NCBI GenBank assembly: GCA_031373225.1
Contig: JANMMM010000145.1
Location: forward strand, 1-7,059
Direction: 5' to 3'
DNA length: 7,059 bases
From: JANOYJ01 sp031373225
GTDB lineage: Bacteria; Pseudomonadota; Alphaproteobacteria; Rhizobiales; Rhizobiaceae
Shown here one piece after another: positions 1-4,863 of the stretch. The translations under genes were made by a program, and so were the position numbers. Under the pieces are notes generated by a model, which saw only the letters and a program-made list of their open reading frames with translations, searched no databases and had not been told where the DNA came from. Every line of letters starts with the position of its first letter. Positions within the stretch are counted from its first letter, which is position 1.

Positions 1-1
1 C

Positions 2-763
2 TGGTCGGACATCCCCAACAACCGCATGATGCGCTTCGACGAGACCGACGGCTCGGTCTCAACCTTCCGCCAGCCTTCCAACAACTCCAACGGCAACACA
101 TGCGACCGAGAGGGCCGCCTCGTCAGCTGCGAGCATCTGACCCGCCGCCTCACGCGGACGGAGCATGATGGCTCCATCACCGTGATCGCCGACCGGTTCG
201 AGGGCAAGCGCTTCAATTCGCCGAACGATGTTGTGGTCAATTCCGATGGCTCCATCTGGTTCACCGACCCAAGCTACGGCATCCTGTCCGACTATGAAGG
301 CGACAAGGCCGAGCCGGAAATGGGCTGCCATGTCTACCGCGTCGACGGCGCGACCGGCTGTCCCGCCCGCGCCGCCGACGATTTCGTCAAGCCGAACGGA
401 TTGGCCTTCTCGCCTGACGAAAAGCTGCTCTACGTGGCCGACACCGGCGTGAGCCATATGGAAGGCGGGCCGAAGCATATCCGCCGCTTTGCCGTATCGG
501 ACGATGGAAAACTTTCCGGCGGCGAAGTGTTCGCCGAATGCTCCGCGGGCCTCTTCGACGGTTTCCGCATCGACCGCGCCGGCCGCGTCTGGTCTTCCAG
601 CGCTGAGGGCGTGCACTGTTATGATCCGGACGGAACGCTGATCGGCAAGCTGCACATTCCCGAGCTTGTCTCGAACCTGACCTTCGGCGGGCCAAAGCGC
701 AACCGCCTGTTCATCACGGCCAACCAGTCGCTGTATGCGGTCTATCTGGCGGTCAATGGCTAG
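2..763 (+). CDS. SMP-30/gluconolactonase-family protein, 5' end missing
   Basis: The reading frame is open from the window edge (first full codon at base 2) to TAG at 761-763, so the N-terminus lies outside. The visible ~253 residues show the six-bladed propeller pattern of the SMP-30/gluconolactonase/LRE-like family: SPNDVVVNSDGSIWFTDPSYG, then KPNGLAFSPDEKLLYVADTG, then DGFRIDRAGRVW. The Asn at 224-226, the Asn at 395-397 and the Asp at 557-559 fit the divalent-metal ligands known in this family; the usual N-terminal Glu ligand would lie in the missing part. Family members hydrolyse sugar lactones such as gluconolactone or related lactones and esters; the substrate cannot be read from sequence. 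About 40-50 residues are probably missing. Its 3' end overlaps the convergent gene at 753-1238 by 11 bases, leaving no room for a separate terminator. Confidence 0.9.
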   Translation, partial: WSDIPNNRMMRFDETDGSVSTFRQPSNNSNGNTCDREGRLVSCEHLTRRLTRTEHDGSITVIADRFEGKRFNSPNDVVVNSDGSIWFTDPSYGILSDYEGDKAEPEMGCHVYRVDGATGCPARAADDFVKPNGLAFSPDEKLLYVADTGVSHMEGGPKHIRRFAVSDDGKLSGGEVFAECSAGLFDGFRIDRAGRVWSSSAEGVHCYDPDGTLIGKLHIPELVSNLTFGGPKRNRLFITANQSLYAVYLAVNG

Positions 764-1238
764 GCAGCCCCAGCCGCGCCCGCAGTTCGCCGTCAAATTC
801 CCGCGCTTTGCCAAGGCTTTCCAGCGGCGGCAGGCGATAGCTGCGGCCGGCTTTTGAGACCATCACCAGACAAAACATGTCGCGGCGCATCCCGTCCGCG
901 TCCTTTTCCGCTTTCGTGACGATTGTGGTCGCAGCCACGTCGCGCGACCGGAACCGCACCGTGCTCAAGAGCCAGGGAGACCTGCGCGCCAGCATTAGCT
1001 CGCGCTCGCCCAAGGTCCACACCTGCGACTGCCCGAACGCGTTGAGCAGCACAAAGGTGAGCACCATGCTGCACAGGCTGGTGATGGTGGCAAACACCGG
1101 CAGCGGCATCGCATCCTGGAACTGCCCCAGCGCCAGCACAATCACCGCAAACCCCGCCAGCGCAAAAACCGCGCGCTCAGCCGCGCCAATCGGCTCCGAC
1201 AATTTAATTTCCGACTGATGTGTCCATGAAGGTTCCAT
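753..1238 (-). CDS. small two-helix membrane protein of unknown function
   Basis: This encodes 161 aa starting MEPSWTHQSE. I do not recognise the family. Two hydrophobic segments, residues ~22-40 and ~47-68, are separated by a very short turn (QDAMPLP), which suggests a helical hairpin in the inner membrane with both termini on the same side. The remaining ~90 residues are soluble and rich in charged residues. They alternate like a small beta-domain (VWTLGERELMLARRSP, then VRFRSRDVAATTIV, then FCLVMVSKAGRSYRLPPL), reminiscent of membrane-anchored PH-like domains, but that is inference. The start at 1238 is the only sensible ATG: further upstream the frame runs into the palindromic repeats and its translation there is repeat-derived. 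No clear Shine-Dalgarno sequence precedes it, so the exact start is uncertain. The stop at 753-755 lies inside the end of the convergent SMP-30-family gene. Confidence 0.65.
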   Translation of the reverse strand: MEPSWTHQSEIKLSEPIGAAERAVFALAGFAVIVLALGQFQDAMPLPVFATITSLCSMVLTFVLLNAFGQSQVWTLGERELMLARRSPWLLSTVRFRSRDVAATTIVTKAEKDADGMRRDMFCLVMVSKAGRSYRLPPLESLGKAREFDGELRARLGLPSH

Positions 1239-1297
1239 AGGAATGGCATAGCGCAGAGGGCTGAAGAATGGGTTTGGAGGCGTGGTAAATGATGTGT

Positions 1298-1341
1298 CGT
1301 CCTTCGAGACGGCCCAAAGGGGGGCCTCCTCAGGATGAGGG
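1298..1341 (+). repeat. alphaproteobacterial palindromic repeat, copy A
   Basis: This is a 44-bp unit beginning CGTCCTTCGAGACGGCCC and ending CTCCTCAGGATGAGGG, with a small internal stem (GGCCC/GGGCC). Units with these two ends are a common intergenic repeat of Hyphomicrobiales and relatives. It is the reverse complement of copy B at 1423-1466 with 41 of 44 positions identical; the three differences are all in the central loop. The two copies lie 81 bases apart in the gap between the PPOX gene end and the membrane-protein start. No gene is visible in this gap (1239-1527). Confidence 0.85.
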
Positions 1342-1422
1342 AGAGCGGCGCTTTTTGAAATGCGGGCATGAGCCAAGTGAAGTTTGGGCACTGACCCCAA
1401 TCTCGGGGGAGCCCACTCATGT

Positions 1423-1466
1423 CCCTCATCCTGAGGAGGCCCTTCTTGGGGCCGTCTCGAAGGACG
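1423..1466 (-). repeat. alphaproteobacterial palindromic repeat, copy B
   Basis: This 44-bp unit begins CCCTCATCCTGAGGAGGCCC and ends GCCGTCTCGAAGGACG. It is the inverse partner of copy A. The 81-nt spacer between A and B adds inner pairing: GGGCATGAG at 1364-1372 opposes CTCATGTCCC at 1416-1425. The whole 1298-1466 segment could therefore fold as one long hairpin or cruciform. Copy B has the same orientation as copy C at 2854-2894, so B and C form direct repeats around the toxin-antitoxin/PPOX block. Confidence 0.85.
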
Positions 1467-1514
1467 CACTCTGCCGCTGATCCAATCGCACGGTTTGCAA
1501 AGCGGAGTGCGCTG

Positions 1515-1542
1515 TTTTTTCAAAAATTCAATACATTGAATT
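1515..1542 (-). terminator. possible AT-rich terminator after the PPOX operon
   Basis: An 18-bp perfect palindrome (AATTCAAT-AC-ATTGAATT, 1525-1542) overlaps the PPOX stop codon. Read on the minus strand, it runs into a T-rich tract. This resembles an intrinsic terminator, but the stem is AT-rich and the loop minimal, so it would be weak. The stronger A/B hairpin just downstream at 1298-1466 could also end transcription. Confidence 0.3.
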
Positions 1543-2181
1543 CTTGTATTCAACCTCAAGCCCGTCATCCATTTTGCGCATCTCACCGCCATCGCTTGGC
1601 GCGCCTGTTGTCTGATCGAGAATGATCTTCATCAGCGACGGCATGTCATCACGGTTCTGGAAATGGCTTGGGTCCCACATATGCGAGCGCCGGAAGGCCT
1701 TGGCGCAATGCAGGAAAACCTCGCTCACTTTGACAATGATCGCGAGCCGGGGAGAGCGGTCATTGACGCTCATGCCCGCCAGAAGTTCAGGATCGGTCAC
1801 CAGACTGGCCCGCCCGTTCACCCGCAATGTGTCGTCAAAGCCCGGAATGATGAACAGCAGCCCGACGCTGGGATTGGCGAGAATATTGGCGAGGCTGTCG
1901 AGCCGGTTATTGCCGGGCCGGTCCGGGATCGCCAGTGTGCGCTCATCCAGAATCCTGACAAACCCCGCCGGGTCGCCGCGCGGGCTGACATCGGCCTTTC
2001 CGTCCGGATTCTGCGTGCCGATGCACAGGAACGGCGAGCGCCGGATAAAGTCCTGCGCGTGTTTGTCGAGCGCGGTCTGGCACTTCAGGGCGGCAAGGGT
2101 ATGCGTCGGCTGGAACAGGCTGCGGAGGGAGGGTTCGTCTTTGATGGTGAAATCTGGATTGGCTTGGTATTCGCTCATCAT
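1528..2181 (-). CDS. PPOX-type FMN-dependent flavoprotein (MSMEG_1061/DR_2398-like family)
   Basis: This encodes 217 aa with the pyridoxamine-5'-phosphate-oxidase-like split beta-barrel. Diagnostic stretches are FLCIGTQNPDGKADVSPRGD (residues ~51-70), AIPDRPGNNRLDSLANI (~84-100), the strand GLLFIIPGFDDTLRVNGRA (~107-125) and SEVFLHCAKAFRRSHMWDP (~153-171). Together these match the MSMEG_1061/DR_2398-type group. Proteins of this fold bind FMN, or sometimes F420 or heme, as soluble dimers; the substrate of this group is not established. Two adjacent ATGs (2181 and 2178) are possible starts. The AAAGG motif upstream is 4 nt from the first and 7 nt from the second, so the second (216 aa) may be used. 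Either overlaps the TGA of the upstream antitoxin gene, which points to translational coupling in one operon with the toxin-antitoxin pair. The last ~25 residues are polar and look like a family-external tail. Confidence 0.87.
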   Translation of the reverse strand: MMSEYQANPDFTIKDEPSLRSLFQPTHTLAALKCQTALDKHAQDFIRRSPFLCIGTQNPDGKADVSPRGDPAGFVRILDERTLAIPDRPGNNRLDSLANILANPSVGLLFIIPGFDDTLRVNGRASLVTDPELLAGMSVNDRSPRLAIIVKVSEVFLHCAKAFRRSHMWDPSHFQNRDDMPSLMKIILDQTTGAPSDGGEMRKMDDGLEVEYKNSMY

Positions 2182-2522
2182 ATAGCCTTTCGAAACCCCG
2201 CCCTTTCCGGCAAACCCGCCGCCCGCGCCGTCAGATCCGGTTCGGCGGCGATGACGCGCAGGTACGCTTGCGCCGTCTTGTCCGGCTCCGCCCGCCGCTG
2301 CTCCCAGTCGCGCAGCGTGCCGAGCGGAATGTGGTAACGCGCGGCAAATTCCTCCTGCGTCAGGCGCAGACGGATGCGCAGGGCGCGGGCGTTCGACAGC
2401 GGTTTCAGGCGGGCGAGGTCAGCCTCGGTGAGCGGCGGGTTGTCGGGGTCGGACAGGGCGTTGGCCATGATCTCCGCTTCAGACATCGGAGGCAGCTCTT
2501 CGGTTTTAATATGCTTCTGCAT
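2178..2522 (-). CDS. helix-turn-helix (XRE-like) antitoxin paired with BrnT
   Basis: This encodes 114 aa. An acidic N-terminal half (TEELPPMSEAEIMANALSDP) is followed by a helix-turn-helix, residues ~57-77: LRLTQEEFAARYHIPLGTLR, continuing DWEQRRAEPDKTAQAYLRVI. It is a DNA-binding protein of the YiaG/XRE type. Its position directly after a BrnT toxin gene makes it the likely cognate antitoxin and autorepressor; the N-terminal part probably wraps the toxin (inference). The start at 2522 overlaps the toxin 3' end by 17 bases and is supported by GGAAGAG 7 nt upstream, inside the toxin gene. An alternative ATG at 2486 has no clear ribosome site. The classical BrnA antitoxin has a ribbon-helix-helix fold, so this is the less-described variant. 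The stop codon overlaps the PPOX start. Confidence 0.83.
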   Translation of the reverse strand: MQKHIKTEELPPMSEAEIMANALSDPDNPPLTEADLARLKPLSNARALRIRLRLTQEEFAARYHIPLGTLRDWEQRRAEPDKTAQAYLRVIAAEPDLTARAAGLPERAGFRKAI

Positions 2523-2781
2523 AGATGCGCTCTTCCATTTTGTTTGACCGGCGGGCGGAAATGATCCTGATTGCTTCGCCGCGTTCGGTGAACACAATCG
2601 TCAACAGCGTCAAACCCATAAGGCCAATGGCAATCATCCGCACTTCGCCATAGAATATTGCCTCATCCTGCAAAAACGTCATGCCCGGATCGTCAAACGC
2701 TCTCGATGCCTGTTCAAACGAAACGCCATGCTTGCGCAGGTTCGACACAGCTTTGGTTTCATCCCAGACAAACGATAGCAT
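2506..2781 (-). CDS. brnT: BrnT-family ribonuclease toxin
   Basis: This encodes 91 aa, the usual length of BrnT (PF04365). The family signature is clear: FVWDETKAVSNLRKHGVSFE at residues ~4-23 (usual form W/D-x-K...N..KHgvsFeeA), ASRAFDDP at ~25-32, then the strands RMIAIGLMGLTLLTIVFTER and IRIISARRSNKMEERIYAEA near the C-terminus. BrnT toxins have a RelE-like fold and act as ribonucleases that halt growth when freed from the antitoxin. The Lys-His of the N-terminal motif, the Arg residues of IRIISARR and the C-terminal Glu/Tyr are conserved positions likely to serve catalysis. All are present, so the toxin is probably intact. AGGA lies 4 nt before the ATG. It is the first gene of a three-gene minus-strand operon with the antitoxin and the PPOX gene. 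Confidence 0.9.
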   Translation of the reverse strand: MLSFVWDETKAVSNLRKHGVSFEQASRAFDDPGMTFLQDEAIFYGEVRMIAIGLMGLTLLTIVFTERGEAIRIISARRSNKMEERIYAEAY

Positions 2782-2788
2782 GATTTCC

Positions 2789-2803
2789 TACTGGCTACCA
2801 GTA
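2789..2803. promoter_or_regulatory. palindrome upstream of brnT, candidate operator
   Basis: TACTGG-CTA-CCAGTA is a perfect inverted repeat with 6-bp arms. Its centre is 15 bases upstream of the toxin ATG, and it abuts the AGGA ribosome site. Toxin-antitoxin operons are usually repressed by their antitoxin binding such a palindrome. The XRE-like antitoxin at 2178-2522 is the likely binder. I could not place a convincing -35/-10 pair, so the promoter is not defined. Confidence 0.4.
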
Positions 2804-2853
2804 TGATTTTCTATATCGCAATTTCGTATCATGGGTTGTGGTGAATAGCGAAG

Positions 2854-2894
2854 CCCTCATCCTGAGGAGCCGCGCAGCGGCGTCTCGAAGGACG
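2854..2894 (-). repeat. alphaproteobacterial palindromic repeat, copy C
   Basis: This 41-bp unit begins CCCTCATCCTGAGGAGC, has a central stem GCCGC-GCA-GCGGC and ends CGTCTCGAAGGACG. It has the same ends as copies A and B and the same orientation as B. It sits upstream of the brnT promoter region. The gap 2782-3222 holds no gene; it contains the operator palindrome, copies C and D, and the first REPIN. Confidence 0.85.
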
Positions 2895-2915
2895 GCCATG
2901 GAGCGCAAACCCCCT

Positions 2916-2953
2916 TCCTTCGAGACGGCCCTGCGGGCCTCCTCAGCGAGGAG
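2916..2953 (+). repeat. alphaproteobacterial palindromic repeat, copy D (degenerate end)
   Basis: This unit begins TCCTTCGAGACGGCCC and continues TGCGGGCCTCCTCAGCGAGG. It is inverted relative to copy C, 21 bases away. The distal end reads CAGCGAGG where other copies have CAGGATGAGG, so this copy has lost or changed a few bases. Confidence 0.75.
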
Positions 2954-3036
2954 AAATTCCGTTCCAAGTCTAGCTGCAACCTTTGGGACGAAAAAGTGCC
3001 AAGCAGAGCTGAAAGAAGCTGAAGGCTCCAGCGGTA

Positions 3037-3128
3037 GAATTGCGGTGACTGTGCGCCCAATTGCTTGCGTCGCCGCTGAAAGGAAGAGCGCAAAGTTAGA
3101 GCAATTGGGCGCGCTGTCTCCGAAATTC
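3037..3128 (+). repeat. REPIN-like hairpin element, copy 1
   Basis: This 92-nt element has 28-nt arms at 3037-3064 and 3101-3128 that pair with 24 of 28 positions matching around a 36-nt loop. The core GTGCGCCCAATTGC of the left arm faces GCAATTGGGCGCGC of the right arm. The loop adds a small stem (TTGCG at 3065, CGCAA at 3089). The first arm is identical over all 28 bases to an arm of the element at 4749-4840, which is inverted relative to this one. A GTAG tetranucleotide (3034-3037) precedes the first arm; REP sequences recognised by RAYT proteins commonly carry such a tetranucleotide. The pairing of two REP units as an inverted doublet fits the definition of a REPIN. Confidence 0.8.
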
Positions 3129-3222
3129 GGGGAGGAAGGGCGATTAAAAATGGAGCAATCAATTGCACTGTCAACCGATCATTAATACCAAATACTGTTT
3201 CACTTGTCCCAGGTATCCAATT

Positions 3223-3897
3223 TCAATACTTCATGTGATTCATGCCGTTGTCACTCTTGTGGCAAGTAAGAAGCCACCGAACAGGTTCCCTGCCGACAAA
3301 GTAAAAATAGTCACCACCAAAATCCAAGGAAACAACATCGCCCTTCATTCTAAAATTATTTCTCCCAATAATTGTGCTTTCTGAACGACTAACTTCGCCT
3401 CTGCTTTCTTCAATCGCGAAAAGATTTGCGCCTTCAAAGACATAAGCAGCTCTGACAGGTCCACCCGTTGTGATTAGTGGCTGGTCAAGGCTTGTTATTA
3501 TTTTGTCGCCGTCTGATCTGATGACCTCCACAAGGCTCACATCATAATCGTACCACAAACCTGTCAGCGGCATTGAAATGAGCTTCCGTTCTTCAAACGC
3601 GCCGCAAAGAATTTGGTCACCAAGCGCAAGATCACCTGCAAGCTTCGTTGTCCTGTCAGCTAGCAGAATTGGCGTATCAAGCGGAATGCATCCACCACCA
3701 ATGCCGCCAGGCGGCGGGACCCCCATGTCGTTTGGGTCTTCATACATACCGCAAACGAGCACGTCGGCCTCGATATCAGTGCTAGCTGGAAAAACAAAAT
3801 GCACGGTTTTGCCATCCCTTTGGCACCTGTACCTGTAGGTATATTTTGATAGAACGCCGACTTTGCTTACGAGCACACAATTGCATTTTAGCGCCAT
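3223..3897 (-). CDS. Hint-domain (intein/hedgehog-like) protein, probably altered catalytic motifs
   Basis: This encodes 224 aa. Residues 1-~60 form a cysteine-containing N-terminal region (Cys5, Cys7, Cys25, Cys49), perhaps a small metal-binding or disulfide module. A linker PPPGGIGGG leads to Cys70, where a Hint fold seems to start: CIPLDTPILLADRTTK, then LAGDLALGDQIL (~87-97). The B-block region is ITSLDQPLITTGG (~134-146) and the late block VVSLDFGGDYFYFVG (~188-202). The ~155-aa Hint part fits a bacterial intein-like domain. The usual T-x-x-H/DHP motif reads S-L-D-Q-P, and no terminal His-Asn is seen (end is NGMNHMKY). Splicing is therefore unlikely; N-terminal thioester chemistry at Cys70 or a non-catalytic role remain possible. 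I saw no signal peptide. GGGGGA precedes the ATG by 5 nt. Base composition is clearly more AT-rich than the flanking metabolic genes, suggesting acquisition from elsewhere. It is divergent from the RAYT gene. Confidence 0.7.
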   Translation of the reverse strand: MALKCNCVLVSKVGVLSKYTYRYRCQRDGKTVHFVFPASTDIEADVLVCGMYEDPNDMGVPPPGGIGGGCIPLDTPILLADRTTKLAGDLALGDQILCGAFEERKLISMPLTGLWYDYDVSLVEVIRSDGDKIITSLDQPLITTGGPVRAAYVFEGANLFAIEESRGEVSRSESTIIGRNNFRMKGDVVSLDFGGDYFYFVGREPVRWLLTCHKSDNGMNHMKY

Positions 3898-4043
3898 TTC
3901 GATCCCCCACTTCGTTCAGCAAAGACATTCACCACCAGACAAGAGACAAAGTCCTTACAACAACGCTCACGATTCGACAATTTGACGGCAACGATTCCGG
4001 TGCAATCCGACGGATTCCCGATTCCTACCGACAGCCCTCTCAG

Positions 4044-4071
4044 TTGACATCCCCCGTCATTCCCGCATCAT
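4044..4071 (+). promoter_or_regulatory. possible RAYT promoter, maybe leaderless transcript
   Basis: A perfect TTGACA at 4044-4049 is followed 16 bases later by CATCAT (4066-4071, 4 of 6 matches to TATAAT). Transcription would start at or next to the ATG at 4078, and no Shine-Dalgarno sequence precedes that ATG, so a leaderless mRNA is plausible. The rest of the divergent gap 3898-4077 shows only a small palindrome, AATCC-GAC-GGATT at 4004-4016, of unknown meaning. Confidence 0.3.
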
Positions 4072-4077
4072 CACCCC

Positions 4078-4755
4078 ATGGCCCGCATCGCCCGCATCAC
4101 CGTCCCCGGCCTGCCGCACCATGTCACCCAGCGTGGCAACGGGCGGCAGAAGGTGTTTTTCTCCGATGCCGACTACGCGCGCTACCGCGATCTCCTCGCA
4201 GACCAATGCCGCGCGGCGCAGGTTGAGGTTTGGGCGTGGTGCTTGATGCCAAACCATGTGCATTTGCTCCTCGTGCCCAATGACGAGGACGGGCTGCGCA
4301 GAGCCCTTTCCAAAACGCACCGCATCTATGCCGGGATCATCCACGCCCGCGAAAAGAGAAGCGGTCATTTTTGGCAGGGCCGGTTTGGCTCGGTGGCGCT
4401 GGACGAGGAGCACCTTCTGAACGCATTCCTCTATGTGGCGCTCAATCCTGTGAGGGCGCAGCTTGTCGCAAACGCCGCCGATTGGCCATGGGCGAGCATG
4501 CGGTCCTACCTTTCTGGCGAGGATGACGGCGTCACGGTGCGCGCACCGATGCTGTCGCGCTTTCCGGACATGCGGGGTCTGCTTGAGAACCCGCAGGTTG
4601 CGGACAAGGCGTCATTCGACCGGCTGCGCAATGCCGAGACCATTGGCCGCCCGCTCGGAAGCGGGGAGTTTCTTCAATCGCTCGCAGAGAGGTTCGGGCG
4701 AGCCCTTGTGCCCGGAAAGCCGGGACCGAGGCGGCAGGGCGGCGAACCGAATTGA
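4078..4755 (+). CDS. REP-associated tyrosine transposase (RAYT), IS200/Y1 superfamily
   Basis: This encodes 225 aa, typical for a RAYT. Diagnostic features in order: N-terminal ARIARITVPGLPHHVTQRGN, then WAWCLMPNHVHLLLVP with the His60-x-His62 (HUH) metal-binding pair, HFWQGRFGSVALDEEHLL, then YVALNPVRAQLVANAADWPW with the probable catalytic Tyr119. The C-terminal ETIGRPLGSGEFLQSL block is common in this group. RAYTs are single-strand nucleases related to IS200 transposases; the E. coli and Pseudomonas proteins cut and join REP hairpins and are thought to spread them. They are usually single-copy chromosomal genes rather than free insertion sequences. Key residues and the frame are intact, so the enzyme may be active. 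The TGA at 4753-4755 lies inside the left arm of the REPIN at 4749-4840, and a second REPIN lies upstream at 3037-3128. The start at 4078 fits the conserved N-terminus. Confidence 0.92.
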   Translation: MARIARITVPGLPHHVTQRGNGRQKVFFSDADYARYRDLLADQCRAAQVEVWAWCLMPNHVHLLLVPNDEDGLRRALSKTHRIYAGIIHAREKRSGHFWQGRFGSVALDEEHLLNAFLYVALNPVRAQLVANAADWPWASMRSYLSGEDDGVTVRAPMLSRFPDMRGLLENPQVADKASFDRLRNAETIGRPLGSGEFLQSLAERFGRALVPGKPGPRRQGGEPN

Positions 4756-4840
4756 GGAGACAGTGCGCCCAATTGCTTCAGCAGCGCGTCTAAATTTCCA
4801 GCTTGGGCGCAGGCAATTGGGCGCACAGTCACCGCAATTC
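4749..4840 (-). repeat. REPIN-like hairpin element, copy 2, overlapping the RAYT stop codon
   Basis: This 92-nt element has arms at 4749-4776 and 4813-4840 (25 of 28 positions pair) and a 36-nt loop, the same dimensions as copy 1 at 3037-3128. In the reverse orientation its first arm is identical to that of copy 1 over 28 bases, the other arm matches 25 of 28, and the loop only about half. The left arm begins within the last three codons of the RAYT gene. It fills most of the gap between the RAYT stop and the convergent methylmalonyl-CoA mutase stop at 4864. A hairpin here could act on both mRNAs as a 3' stabiliser or terminator, but no T-tract follows on either side. Confidence 0.85.
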
Positions 4841-4863
4841 TATCGGCGGCGCACGCTTCCAAC

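Larger units (their letters stand above)
3037..4840. mobile_element. possible composite unit bounded by inverted REPINs (Hint gene plus RAYT)
   Basis: Two copies of the same 92-nt hairpin lie in opposite orientation at the ends of this segment, which carries a RAYT transposase gene and a divergent, AT-richer Hint-domain gene. No other copy of the REP arm is visible in the window apart from a doubtful remnant at 3154-3172. The arrangement could be a unit moved as a whole. It could equally be a RAYT gene with its own 3' REPIN that happens to lie near another genomic copy. I saw no target-site duplication that would decide this. Confidence 0.35.

Noticed and set aside
59..814. Minus-strand open frame opposite the SMP-30-family gene
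   Set aside because: The plus-strand frame has clear family motifs; this one is a compositional shadow with no domain.
1239..1592. N-terminal extension of the membrane-protein gene to an ATG near 1592
   Set aside because: The extension is a translation of the palindromic repeats and runs into the PPOX gene end. The protein-like sequence starts at the ATG at 1238.
1622..2337. Two overlapping plus-strand open frames opposite the PPOX gene
   Set aside because: The minus strand carries convincing PPOX motifs and operon overlaps; these frames match nothing and have low-complexity Arg-rich content.
2523..2597. Longer antitoxin start at 2597
   Set aside because: It would overlap the toxin gene by 92 bases and adds residues unlike antitoxin N-termini. 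The ATG at 2522 has a good ribosome site.
2838..3185. 115-codon plus-strand open frame
   Set aside because: It consists of repeats C and D plus REPIN copy 1 read through; the peptide is repeat-derived and is not a gene.
4051..4066. CCCCGTCATTCCCGC resembling half of a common GTCATTCCCGC palindromic repeat
   Set aside because: No matching inverted half follows, so a repeat element cannot be supported.
3846..4226. 126-codon plus-strand open frame over the start of the Hint gene and the RAYT start
   Set aside because: It overlaps two better-supported genes in other frames and has a Pro/Arg-rich shadow composition.
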